DNA from: CAZKRL01 sp964555295
GTDB lineage: Bacteria > Bacteroidota > Bacteroidia > Flavobacteriales_D > Sanyastnellaceae
Assembly (NCBI GenBank): GCA_964555295.1
Contig: CAZKRL010000003.1
Location: 1 to 64,000, forward strand
Length of the DNA stretch: 64,000 nucleotides
Direction of reading: 5' to 3'
Below, piece after piece: positions 19,080 through 28,056 of the stretch. The position numbers and the translations under genes are program-made. Position 1 is the stretch's first letter; each line of letters starts with the position of its first letter. Below the pieces are notes generated by a model, which saw nothing but the letters and a program-made list of their open reading frames with translations, searched no databases and was not told where the DNA came from.

Positions 19080-20291
19080 ATGGCAACTACAGGAAAACTC
19101 AACGATAAGGTTAAGATTCGAGATTTCAAACTCAATGCATTACTCGACATTGCCACTGCTATCAATAGTAATTTGTCGGTCGATGAGCTGTTGCTTCAAT
19201 ACAAACAAATACTAAAGGAACAACTAGCTATTGAGAGACTTAAACTTTATGCAATAAGCAAGGGTTGGCAATGCATATTGAAGTTCGGTGGTAAAATGGA
19301 GACCCCTGATTTTTTTCAAGACGATAGCGTATTCCGCAGACTACAAGGTTCACCAGACGTGTTTGATGAACAAGACATTGTAATACCCATTTCACAAAAT
19401 GAGCAGCCGATTGCCTATTTAGTTGTGGGCGATGATCATGAAGACAAAATCAGCGTAAGCCCCGTTATCAAGCATATGAAGTTTATTCAGACGCTTACCA
19501 ACCTGCTCGTGGTGGCTATCCAAAACCGAAATCTTCAGGAAGAAAATCTCAAACAGGAAAGGGTGAAACGAGAACTGGAACTTGCAGCAGAAATGCAAGC
19601 GATGTTGTTGCCCGGAAAACTTCCACGAGACAAATATTTCGATGTAAGCGCATACTACAAAGCTCATCAACAAGTAGGCGGAGATTACTACGATTTTTTT
19701 ATGGTTGATGACGACGAGGCCGTATTTTGTATGGCCGACGTTTCAGGAAAAGGAATAACTGCAGCATTTGTTATGGCCGGTTTTCAGGCCTACTTGAGAT
19801 CCGTTTTTTCCCACGGCGAAAGAAATTTAAAAGAAGCCGCTATCGAATTAAACAATCGCGTTTTCGATATCACAAAAGGCGAAAAATTCATAACTCTTTT
19901 TTTGGCCTTATATAATATTACTACCCGTGAACTTCAGTATGTGAACTGCGGACATAACCCACCCCTTTTATACTGCCCGGAAGAAGGTGTACAACTTTTA
20001 CAAGCCAATATTCCGGGGTTAGGAATGATAGAACAATTACCTTCATTCAGTTTGAGATCATTGAAGCTTCTTCCCGGCAGCATCGCCGTAACGTTCACCG
20101 ATGGCCTTATTGAAATCGAAAATCCTCTGTTGGAAGAATATGGAACCGAAAGACTTTCGAACCTTTTACTCAATAGCCTTCAAATCTCAGCAGCAGAGAT
20201 GAATAAGCGAATTCTTAACGACGTTAATATGTTTCGCGAAGACTCGCCATACCCTGATGACATTGCAATTTTGTCATGTCGATTCCATTGA
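19080..20291 (+). CDS. GAF-domain PP2C-type phosphatase (RsbU/SpoIIE family)
   Basis: 403 residues. A GAF-like sensor occupies about 20-150, then a short charged helix (QEENLKQERVKRELELAAEM), then a SpoIIE/PP2C phosphatase domain (about 185-403). Phosphatase motifs with metal-binding Asp residues are clear: VGGDYYDFF, MADVSGKG, NCGHNPP, FTDGLIE and DDIAIL. Proteins of this form dephosphorylate anti-anti-sigma (STAS) proteins in partner-switching pathways. No STAS or RsbW-like gene lies nearby, so the target is unknown. It starts 33 bases after lpxD and its end overlaps tilS by 16 bases, suggesting one transcript and translational coupling. Confidence 0.85.
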   Translation: MATTGKLNDKVKIRDFKLNALLDIATAINSNLSVDELLLQYKQILKEQLAIERLKLYAISKGWQCILKFGGKMETPDFFQDDSVFRRLQGSPDVFDEQDIVIPISQNEQPIAYLVVGDDHEDKISVSPVIKHMKFIQTLTNLLVVAIQNRNLQEENLKQERVKRELELAAEMQAMLLPGKLPRDKYFDVSAYYKAHQQVGGDYYDFFMVDDDEAVFCMADVSGKGITAAFVMAGFQAYLRSVFSHGERNLKEAAIELNNRVFDITKGEKFITLFLALYNITTRELQYVNCGHNPPLLYCPEEGVQLLQANIPGLGMIEQLPSFSLRSLKLLPGSIAVTFTDGLIEIENPLLEEYGTERLSNLLLNSLQISAAEMNKRILNDVNMFREDSPYPDDIAILSCRFH

Positions 20292-21607
20292 AAAATTCGC
20301 TTTGTAAACAAATTGAAAAACAATTTGAGCGTAGTCTGCAAGACTACGGAATCCAAGTAGATGAAAAAATTCTTGTTGCTGTTAGCGGAGGGTTAGATAG
20401 TACAGTATTAGCTCACCTCTGCAAGCATTTCAATCTCAATTTTCACCTCATTCATATGAACTATGGTTTGAGAGGTGAGGCAAGTGACCAAGATGCTCAG
20501 TTCTGCCATGAGCTCGCAAAAAAAATGAATAGCACTTTCATTTGTTCTGATGTAAAAAAAAGCATTTCCGCTAAAGTGTCTAATTTGCAATCCTTAGCGC
20601 GCGAGCTTAGATATACATGGTTCGAAAATCTTTTAGCAGAATATAATAGTCGATGGGTACTAACAGGCCATCATCTCGATGACCATGCAGAAACGCTAAT
20701 TCATCAGTTCATAAGGGGCGGAGGACCTGATACACTCACCGGATTTTTTCATGGCCGAAAAAATGTTGCTCGACCATTAATGATTCTGAGAAGATCTGAC
20801 ATCCTTCAATATGCAAAAATTAAGGGAATAGATTGGCTTGAAGATGAAAGCAATTCAATTGATCACTACACCCGAAATAGAATTCGACATTCATTGCTGC
20901 CAACACTGAAAGAATATAATAATGGAATTGCACAATCCATAATAAAAAGAGCCAAAACCATAAATAACATCATTGAATATGCAGCAGATTCAATGCAGCG
21001 AGAGCTCAACGATAAACTGAAAATTCAAAATGGATTTTTCTCAGTAGATGCCTCGTGGTTGCGCAGTTGCAAATACAAAGAACTCTTCATCTATACCTGG
21101 TGTTCAAATGCGGGTGTTTCACACTGCGATATTGATGCCGTATTAACACTACTGAAGAGGAGACGAGGTGAATTAAGCATAGGAAGTATGATTTTTCGAC
21201 TGACCGCAGAGTCACTGCAATTAATGCCTGCGCCTGAGCCCTTAGATCTAAACACCCATATTACCATACCCTTTCGATGGGAAGGAAGTAATCTTACCGT
21301 TGAACTGCTGCCTTACGATCCAGCTGCCACACAACTTCCCTGGGCAATAATGGATAAATATTGGCTTGACGGTCATGTGATCCTCCGCAACTGGAAACCT
21401 GCTGACCGATTTATTCCTTCAGGAATGATCGGGTCAAAAAAAGTGGGTGATTTTTTAACTCATAAAAAAATTCCAATTTCAGAAAGATCACGTATTCTGG
21501 TAATCGAAAGAGAAGGAGAAATTCTCGCCCTGCTCGGACATCGGCTATCAGAGCAGGTATGTAAGGTGCAAAATCCAGAAAGTGCGATTGGTATTTATTT
21601 GAGGTAA
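20276..21607 (+). CDS. tilS: tRNA(Ile)-lysidine synthetase
   Basis: 443 residues. TilS attaches lysine to C34 of the CAU-anticodon tRNA-Ile, switching it from Met to Ile identity. The N-type ATP pyrophosphatase loop VAVSGGLDST (about 33-42) is followed by HMNYGLRG, TGHHLDDHAET and TRNRIRHSLLP, all TilS signatures. The C-terminal domain (ADRFIPSGM, KKVGDFLTHKKIP) that contacts the tRNA acceptor stem is present. The start lies inside the preceding phosphatase gene (16-base overlap) and gives the expected N-terminus. It is an essential housekeeping gene. Confidence 0.95.
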   Translation: MSIPLKNSLCKQIEKQFERSLQDYGIQVDEKILVAVSGGLDSTVLAHLCKHFNLNFHLIHMNYGLRGEASDQDAQFCHELAKKMNSTFICSDVKKSISAKVSNLQSLARELRYTWFENLLAEYNSRWVLTGHHLDDHAETLIHQFIRGGGPDTLTGFFHGRKNVARPLMILRRSDILQYAKIKGIDWLEDESNSIDHYTRNRIRHSLLPTLKEYNNGIAQSIIKRAKTINNIIEYAADSMQRELNDKLKIQNGFFSVDASWLRSCKYKELFIYTWCSNAGVSHCDIDAVLTLLKRRRGELSIGSMIFRLTAESLQLMPAPEPLDLNTHITIPFRWEGSNLTVELLPYDPAATQLPWAIMDKYWLDGHVILRNWKPADRFIPSGMIGSKKVGDFLTHKKIPISERSRILVIEREGEILALLGHRLSEQVCKVQNPESAIGIYLR

Positions 21608-21732
21608 TTCTTGCGCTTTGCTAATTAACAAAGAGCAATATTCCCACAATTTGAAAATGACATTTACGATCAACAGCACAGGTCCGCATTAGTCATAACG
21701 ACTTCGCATTTGATTTGTACATTGCGGTCCAG

Positions 21733-24700
21733 ATGAGAATCTTACTCATATTCATTAGTCTATCTGTATTTTGCAGCGCACAGCCCACATTCCCCTACAA
21801 CGGGGTGTTACCGAAAGACGTGAGCGTGTATGCCATCACTCATGCAACACTATATCAGAATGCGAATACGCGCATCGATAATGCAACATTGGTTTTTGCC
21901 AAAGGAAGAATCGTTGCCGTGGGCGCAGGTCTCACTCCCCCAAAAGGCGCAGTGGTAATCGACGCCAGCCAACGATATGTCTATCCATCTTTCATCGAAT
22001 CGTTTTGCAACTACGGCATTGAAGCACCTGCAAAACTTTCAGACGCACCCCAAGGGTTAACCTCGAAAAGTGCGCTAGGCTGGAATGATGCTGTACATCC
22101 TGAATTCAGCGCGGCATCATCCTTTCGCTGTCAAGAGGAAAAAGCGAAGGAGTTGAGAGCGCTAGGTTTCGGAGCGGTTATCACACACCGAACGGATGGC
22201 ATTTTCCGCGGCACCGGCGCACTGGTTTCGCTCGGGAATAATCCCAATCTGTGTTTGCTAAAAACCACGGCCACACAAGCATTAAGCTTCAATAAGGGGT
22301 CTAGTATCACCAACTATCCCAACTCACTTATGGGTTGTATCGCCTTGTTGCGACAAACCTTTTATGATGCACAATGGTACGCCGCCGGTGGTAATAAATG
22401 GGAGAGAAATCTCTCGCTTGAGGCGATCCACAGTGCTGCTGCATTGCCCGTCATTTTCGATGCTGCCGGCAAGAGAAACCTTCTTCGCGCGGCCAAAATA
22501 TTCAATGAGTTCAAACTCTCCGGAGCCATACGAGGCAATGGCAATGAGTATCAATTCCTCGATGATATCGCCGCCAACAAGTGCAACGTAATCGTTCCTC
22601 TGAATTTTCCCGACGCATGGGATGTAAGTGACCCGTTTGTTTCGCGCATGGTTTCTCTCGACGAAATGAAGCACTGGGAACTCGCACCATTCAATTGCGC
22701 CATGATGCAGGATAAGAAAATCCCCTTCGCAATTACCACCGCTGATCTTACTGACAAATCCGTTTTTCTCAAAAACCTTCGAAAGGCGGTGAAATGCGGA
22801 CTTTCAGAAAGATCAGCCCTGGAAGCTCTCACCACCGCGCCCGCGAAAATGTTGCAGATAGAAAATGAAGTAGGGTCACTGGATGTAGGTAAATGGGCCA
22901 ATTTTTTTATCGCATCTGCGAATATTTTTCGGGATGAAGCAGTGCTGCTGGAGAACTGGGTGCAAGGTGAGCAGTATGTTCTTGATTCACCACCCCCGGC
23001 AGCACTCGCAGGCACGTATCAATTGCAATTGCCCAATCACACATACAATCTGAAAGTGGTCATTGCGGAAGGCAAGTTGAAAGGCAGCATCCTTCTTCCA
23101 TCCACCCGAAAAAATGCAGATGGATCAGATTCACCTGATACGATAAAGTATGTTGTCAACCTTCAACTTGTCAACCAACTCTTGACCTTGCATTTCACAG
23201 CAAAAGATTCTTTTTACTCAGGTGTCATTCGCCTTAGCGGAAATACCGATGCCGCATTAACCCATTGGTCAGGCACTGCTGAGATGCCCGATGGCACCCT
23301 TGCGAAGTGGTCGGCACAACAAACCGAAAACAAAATTCCGGATAACATTGCTGCTAAAAATGAGCCGCTCACCCACGGCAATATCATCTATCCTTTCAAG
23401 GCATATGGATCAGAGTCATTGCCGATGCCCGAGACGTTGCTGATCAAAAATGCAACTCTCTGGACCTGCGAGAAAGAAGGCAAAATTGAAGGTGGCGAAA
23501 TATTGATTGCCGGCGGAAAGATCATCGCTGCAGGAAAAAAAGTGGATGCATCGGCCTATAAAAACATTACCGTTCTCGATGCGGCAGGTAAGCACGTCAC
23601 GCCCGGAATCATCGATGAACACAGCCACATAGCCCTGGAAAGTGTCAACGAATCAGGTCAGGCCAGCAGCGCGGAAGTGACCGAGTCGTCAGTGATGATG
23701 CCCGATGATATCAATATTTATCGTCAGCTATCCGGTGGAGTAACCGGCGCGCAGTTGCTTCATGGCAGTGCCAATCCTATTGGTGGACAAAGTGCGTTGG
23801 TGAAGCTGCATTGGACTGGAAACGCCGATAAAATGCTCATTCAAAACACCCCGGGGTTTATCAAGTTTGCCCTCGGCGAAAACGTAAAGCAATCCAACTG
23901 GTATTCCGACGGCACACGATTCCCGCAGACACGTATGGGGGTAGAGCAATTCTATTACGATCATTTCATTCGCGCAAGAGAGTACGCTGCCGCTAAGAAA
24001 AACGCAAGTGCAATCCCCTTCCGCAAGGATCTCGAACTTGAGGCGCTGCAAGAGATTCTTGAGAAGAAAAGATTTGTTACCTGTCATAGTTATGTGCAAA
24101 GTGAAATCAACATGTTGATGCATGTTGCAGACAGCATGCAATTCACCCTCAATACTTTCACCCATATTCTCGAGGGTTATAAAGTGGCTGATAAAATGAA
24201 GCAGCATGGCGCGGGCGCATCATCGTTCAGCGATTGGTGGGCCTATAAGTTCGAGGTGAAAGACGCGATCCCCCACAACGGTGCTTTGATGTGGAGGGAA
24301 GGCATCACGGTTGCGTTCAACAGTGATGATGCTGAAATGGCGCGCCGATTGAATCAGGAGGCGGCTAAAGCAGTGAAATATGGTGGTGTGCCGGAAGAAG
24401 AGGCCCTGAAGTTCGTAACCATCAATCCCGCTAAACTGTTGCACATCGACAACAGAACTGGCAGTTTGAAAGCTGGGAAAGACGCAGATATTGTCATCTG
24501 GTCAGATCACCCATTGAGCATCTATGCAAAAGCAGAACAGACGTTCGTGGAGGGCATCAGATATTTCGATAAAGACCGCGACGAGCAATTGCGCAATGAA
24601 ATGAAAACAGAGCGCGCACGACTGATACAAAAAATGCTGAACGCAAAAAACAATGGTGAGGCCGTGCAATCGCCAACCATGAAAGACAAACGTCACTTCC

Positions 24701-24747
24701 ATTGTGACACGATTGACCAAACTGCCGCGGGCATTGATTTCAGATGA
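21733..24747 (+). CDS. Two-module periplasmic amidohydrolase-family protein
   Basis: 1004 residues from ATG 21733; a TTG at 21715 is in frame, but the ATG starts the signal peptide directly (LLIFISLSVFCSAQ). Two amidohydrolase-like modules follow. In the first (about 30-430) the metal-binding HxH after the PGFID-type strand is replaced (YPSFIESFCNYG), so it looks inactive. A linker domain (about 430-560) leads to the second module, which is intact: GIIDEHSHI (HxH), CHSYVQSE, FTHILEG and FNSDD supply four His and one Asp. The best family match is imidazolonepropionase-like amidohydrolases; the substrate is unknown. The stop overlaps the next gene by 4 bases, and that gene is a third module without metal ligands. 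The pair may form one complex (inference). Confidence 0.8.
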   Translation: MRILLIFISLSVFCSAQPTFPYNGVLPKDVSVYAITHATLYQNANTRIDNATLVFAKGRIVAVGAGLTPPKGAVVIDASQRYVYPSFIESFCNYGIEAPAKLSDAPQGLTSKSALGWNDAVHPEFSAASSFRCQEEKAKELRALGFGAVITHRTDGIFRGTGALVSLGNNPNLCLLKTTATQALSFNKGSSITNYPNSLMGCIALLRQTFYDAQWYAAGGNKWERNLSLEAIHSAAALPVIFDAAGKRNLLRAAKIFNEFKLSGAIRGNGNEYQFLDDIAANKCNVIVPLNFPDAWDVSDPFVSRMVSLDEMKHWELAPFNCAMMQDKKIPFAITTADLTDKSVFLKNLRKAVKCGLSERSALEALTTAPAKMLQIENEVGSLDVGKWANFFIASANIFRDEAVLLENWVQGEQYVLDSPPPAALAGTYQLQLPNHTYNLKVVIAEGKLKGSILLPSTRKNADGSDSPDTIKYVVNLQLVNQLLTLHFTAKDSFYSGVIRLSGNTDAALTHWSGTAEMPDGTLAKWSAQQTENKIPDNIAAKNEPLTHGNIIYPFKAYGSESLPMPETLLIKNATLWTCEKEGKIEGGEILIAGGKIIAAGKKVDASAYKNITVLDAAGKHVTPGIIDEHSHIALESVNESGQASSAEVTESSVMMPDDINIYRQLSGGVTGAQLLHGSANPIGGQSALVKLHWTGNADKMLIQNTPGFIKFALGENVKQSNWYSDGTRFPQTRMGVEQFYYDHFIRAREYAAAKKNASAIPFRKDLELEALQEILEKKRFVTCHSYVQSEINMLMHVADSMQFTLNTFTHILEGYKVADKMKQHGAGASSFSDWWAYKFEVKDAIPHNGALMWREGITVAFNSDDAEMARRLNQEAAKAVKYGGVPEEEALKFVTINPAKLLHIDNRTGSLKAGKDADIVIWSDHPLSIYAKAEQTFVEGIRYFDKDRDEQLRNEMKTERARLIQKMLNAKNNGEAVQSPTMKDKRHFHCDTIDQTAAGIDFR

Positions 24748-26051
24748 AGCGCATGAAAACATATTGGCTGATGTGCCTGAGTATGATCATGGCTATGGTT
24801 ATAAGCGCGCAACAAATTCCCGGAGTGGCTCCGGTTCAATCACGTTCAGTTCTGATATGGAATGCAACAGCGCATCTGGGTGATGGCAATCGGGTCGATC
24901 AAGCTGCCATTGGTTTCAGGAATGGAAAAATCGACCTAGTTGCGCCAACCAGCAATGCTGACAAGACAAAGTACGAAGTAGTGATTGACGCCACTGGAAT
25001 GCACGTATATCCGGGCTTCATCGCTTCTAATTCTACTCTCGGCTTGATGGAAATTGATCAGGTGCGCGCAACAGTAGACCTGGAGGAAACCGGAACGTAT
25101 AAGCCCAGCATGCGCTCTGCCATTGCCTATAACACGGATAGCGAAATCATACCTACGGTTCGCAGCAATGGAGTGTTGACCGGACAAATCGTGCCGCGTG
25201 GTGGAGTGATCAGCGGCACTTCATCCGTGATGCAATTCGATGCATGGAACTGGGAAGATGCGATGGTAAAAGAAGATGACGGAGTACATCTCAACTGGCC
25301 CACGGTCTATCATCGTCATTATGACAAAGGCAAGGTGAATGTAGAGCGCGTGAAAACCTATGAGCAACAGCTTCGTGAGATACACGCATTTTTCGAGGAA
25401 GCCCGCGGCTATGCGGCTTCCAAACGTGAGGTTTCTGAATTGCGATTCGAAGCTATGTTAGGTGTTCTTAGCGGAATTCAAACTTTGTATGTTCATGCCG
25501 ACGACATCAAATCCATTCAGGAAGCGCTTAACTTCAAAGATCGGTTTGCTATTGCAAGGATGGTAATTGTTGGAGGATATGATGCGCATTATGTTGCGGA
25601 AGAACTTGTTAAACGTGATGTGCCCGTGCAGTTGCGACGTATTCACGATTTGCCGATCTATGATCAGGATGATGTTGACTTGCCCTATCGTTTGCCGAAG
25701 TTGCTTTGGGAGAAGGGCGTGGAATTTTGTATCCAGAATGAAGGAGACATGGAGCGAATGGGGTCGAGAAATCTTCCGTTTATGGCGGGCACTGCTGTTG
25801 CTTATGGACTGCCCTATGAACAAGCGGTGAAAGCACTTACGGGAGCGGCCGCAAAAATTCTGCGACTCGATCACCGCCTGGGAACCTTGTCACCGGGCAT
25901 GGATGCAACGTTATTTATCTCCGCGGGCGATGCGCTTGATATGCGGACGCTTAACGTAACAAGGGCATTTATTCAAGGTAGAGACATTGACCTCTCCAAT
26001 AAGCAAACTGAGCTTTTCGAGAAATACAAGAAGAAATACGGCCACAAGTAG
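24744..26051 (+). CDS. Amidohydrolase-like protein lacking the HxH metal motif
   Basis: 435 residues with a signal peptide (CLSMIMAMVISAQ). The fold markers of the amidohydrolase superfamily are present: an N-terminal beta-sandwich (LIWNATAHLGDG), YPGFIASNS in place of PGFIDxHxH, and a C-terminal ALTGAAAKILRLDHRLGTLSPGMDATLFI. The catalytic HxH and the usual active-site Asp context (SDxP) are missing, so it is probably not a hydrolase by itself. It overlaps the two-module amidohydrolase gene by 4 bases (ATGA) and precedes lptB by one base, so all three are likely co-transcribed. A role as structural or regulatory partner of the upstream enzyme is inference. Confidence 0.75.
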   Translation: MKRMKTYWLMCLSMIMAMVISAQQIPGVAPVQSRSVLIWNATAHLGDGNRVDQAAIGFRNGKIDLVAPTSNADKTKYEVVIDATGMHVYPGFIASNSTLGLMEIDQVRATVDLEETGTYKPSMRSAIAYNTDSEIIPTVRSNGVLTGQIVPRGGVISGTSSVMQFDAWNWEDAMVKEDDGVHLNWPTVYHRHYDKGKVNVERVKTYEQQLREIHAFFEEARGYAASKREVSELRFEAMLGVLSGIQTLYVHADDIKSIQEALNFKDRFAIARMVIVGGYDAHYVAEELVKRDVPVQLRRIHDLPIYDQDDVDLPYRLPKLLWEKGVEFCIQNEGDMERMGSRNLPFMAGTAVAYGLPYEQAVKALTGAAAKILRLDHRLGTLSPGMDATLFISAGDALDMRTLNVTRAFIQGRDIDLSNKQTELFEKYKKKYGHK

Positions 26052-26052
26052 C

Positions 26053-26793
26053 ATGAAACTTCGCGCAGAAAATATTGTTCGCAAATACGGCCAGCGCATA
26101 GTTGTGCGGGGCGTTTCTTTTGAGGTGAATCAAGGAGAAATAGTGGGCTTGCTTGGTCCGAATGGCGCAGGCAAGACCACCAGTTTTTATATGGTAACAG
26201 GATTGGTTCGTCCGAATGAAGGCAAGGTCTTTCTTGATGATAAAGACATAACCACTGAGCCCATGTACCGCAGAGCGCAATTGGGCGTGGGTTACTTGCC
26301 TCAGGAAGCCAGTGTATTTCGTAGGTTGTCGATTGAAGACAATATTCTCGCGGTGCTGGAGATGACGGCTTTGTCGAAAGTTGAGAGAAAAGAAAAACTC
26401 GAAAAATTATTGGAAGAATTTGGCTTGGCGCACAAGCGTAAATTCATGGGCAATACTCTAAGTGGGGGCGAGAGACGAAGAACCGAGATCGCTCGAGCGC
26501 TTGCCACTGATCCGAAGTTCATACTTCTCGACGAGCCATTTGCAGGGGTTGACCCCATAGCGGTTGAAGATATTCAGCGCATTGTTTTCCAGCTCAAACA
26601 GCGTAACATCGGTGTTCTAATTACCGATCACAATGTACAGGAAACACTGTCCATCACCGATCGTGCATACTTGCTATATGACGGCAGTATTCTAAAGGAT
26701 GGTACAGCTGAAGAGCTTGCTTCTGACGAGCAGGTAAGAAAACTTTATCTCGGTCAGAACTTCGAATTGCGATCCACAAAATTGACCAGCTAG
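26053..26793 (+). CDS. lptB: LPS export ABC transporter ATPase LptB
   Basis: 246 residues from ATG 26053, which follows the previous stop by one base; an open frame extends 22 codons further upstream but only overlaps the neighbour. Walker A is GPNGAGKT (35-42), the signature is LSGGERRRTE and Walker B is FILLDEPFAGVDP. The typical LptB segment GVGYLPQEASVFRRL is present. The protein energises extraction of lipopolysaccharide from the inner membrane with LptF, LptG and LptC, which are not in this window. It fits functionally with the lpxD-like gene earlier in the run. Confidence 0.92.
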   Translation: MKLRAENIVRKYGQRIVVRGVSFEVNQGEIVGLLGPNGAGKTTSFYMVTGLVRPNEGKVFLDDKDITTEPMYRRAQLGVGYLPQEASVFRRLSIEDNILAVLEMTALSKVERKEKLEKLLEEFGLAHKRKFMGNTLSGGERRRTEIARALATDPKFILLDEPFAGVDPIAVEDIQRIVFQLKQRNIGVLITDHNVQETLSITDRAYLLYDGSILKDGTAEELASDEQVRKLYLGQNFELRSTKLTS

Positions 26794-26873
26794 AACATTG
26801 CCAAAAGTGTATTCGCATAATTATCCAGACTATACATTAACTTCGTTCATTCACAACTCATATCAAAATATTC

Positions 26874-27386
26874 ATGAAAACCTACACTACCCACTCCAGC
26901 TTATTTCGATTACTCTGCGCAGCCATTACTATTTCATGCCTTTCCATTATCTCATGCAAGGAAGACGAAACATGTACAACAGAAACTTGTTCTAATGGCA
27001 GTTGTTCTACAGGCACATGTGTGTGCAGTAGCGGTTTCGAAGGATCTGATTGCAGCACCGAACAACGAGCTAAATTTATTGGACTTTTTTCCTTCAATGA
27101 AAATTGTAATGGCAGCACTTTCAATTACAACGCATCTATTGGTAAAGGCTCAACGGTAGACAATGTTATCCTATATGATTTTTATGCACTGCCCAATACA
27201 ACTATCTCAGCAAGAGTATATGGTCAGAATATTACCATTCCTCAGCAAACCATAGTACACGACGGAAACGAATACAGCATCAATGGCAGCGGCAGTATCA
27301 GCGGAAAAGTCCTGACCCTCAATTACACCATGGATACGCCCAACAAGACGGATTTAAGTTGCTCGGCAACCGGCCAAAAGCAATAA
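26874..27386 (+). CDS. Small lipoprotein with EGF-like segment
   Basis: 170 residues. A signal peptide ends in the lipobox IISC with Cys28 as the lipidation site. Residues about 33-58 hold seven cysteines in short spacing (ETCTTETCSNGSCSTGTC, then VCSSGFEGSDC), the pattern of an EGF/tenascin-like fold. The remainder is beta-rich with no family I recognise, and ends SCSATGQKQ. It is probably an outer-membrane or periplasmic lipoprotein. It follows lptB by 80 bases on the same strand and is convergent with lolA. Short EGF-like lipoproteins of this kind are common in Bacteroidota, but their function is unknown. Confidence 0.7.
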   Translation: MKTYTTHSSLFRLLCAAITISCLSIISCKEDETCTTETCSNGSCSTGTCVCSSGFEGSDCSTEQRAKFIGLFSFNENCNGSTFNYNASIGKGSTVDNVILYDFYALPNTTISARVYGQNITIPQQTIVHDGNEYSINGSGSISGKVLTLNYTMDTPNKTDLSCSATGQKQ

Positions 27387-27401
27387 GACCAAAGACAAAT
27401 A

Positions 27402-28043
27402 TTAGATTCGATTATCCACTTCCGACACTCCGGGAAATTTCCCCTTATCAAATCGGAATTCGGTGTCTGGCAATTCATTGCCGCTCTTAAAGGATTTGAT
27501 GTCGTAACTCACGCTCGCGTTTTCCCTGGTCTTCACCTCTACACGAACTATCTCCAGTTTTGCCTTATCGATAAACATTGTAACCGTGTGGTACGATTTG
27601 TTTTTCGGATTGATAGGATTCAATGCAATCTGATAACATGAAACACCTCCTGCAGACGCATTGGTATTTTTCATTTCATGCTTGAAATCCTTTTCCCAGA
27701 TCGTAAACAATTCTGATGGATCAAAACCACCATCTTTAACATCCGCGAGGTTATCGATTGTAACCTCATTGGAGGACTTGTTATAATTCCAGACCGTAGT
27801 GCCATCGCACCAGATATTGTAATCACCGAGAGTTACCTTGTATTTGGAGCCCTTGATTTTCACAGAACCTTTGTTCGTTTGATTCGCCCCTGTTTTTGCA
27901 TTCTGAAGTGTCGAAGTAAAATCGGCAGTGATGGTGCCGTATCCCTTGGCCTTAGCGCTTAACTTATCGAGAATTTCTTTGGAAGTTTGAGCGTTCAAGT
28001 GGAGCGCACTGAGCACAACCACACAAAAAGAAATGAATTTCAT
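27402..28043 (-). CDS. lolA: Outer-membrane lipoprotein carrier protein LolA
   Basis: 213 residues from ATG 28043, which begins a signal peptide (ISFCVVVLSALHLNAQ); the longer open frame upstream only overlaps ftsK. The LolA fold is suggested by the KGYGTITADFTSTLQN segment, GSVKIKGSKYKV, NIWCDGTTVWNYN and the C-terminal FRFDKGKFPGVSEVD. The protein carries lipoproteins across the periplasm from LolCDE to the outer membrane. It follows ftsK by 13 bases, an arrangement known in Bacteroidota. It would serve the lipoproteins encoded here, such as GldJ. Confidence 0.88.
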   Translation of the reverse strand: MKFISFCVVVLSALHLNAQTSKEILDKLSAKAKGYGTITADFTSTLQNAKTGANQTNKGSVKIKGSKYKVTLGDYNIWCDGTTVWNYNKSSNEVTIDNLADVKDGGFDPSELFTIWEKDFKHEMKNTNASAGGVSCYQIALNPINPKNKSYHTVTMFIDKAKLEIVRVEVKTRENASVSYDIKSFKSGNELPDTEFRFDKGKFPGVSEVDNRI

Positions 28044-28056
28044 AGGTGTTGTTTTT

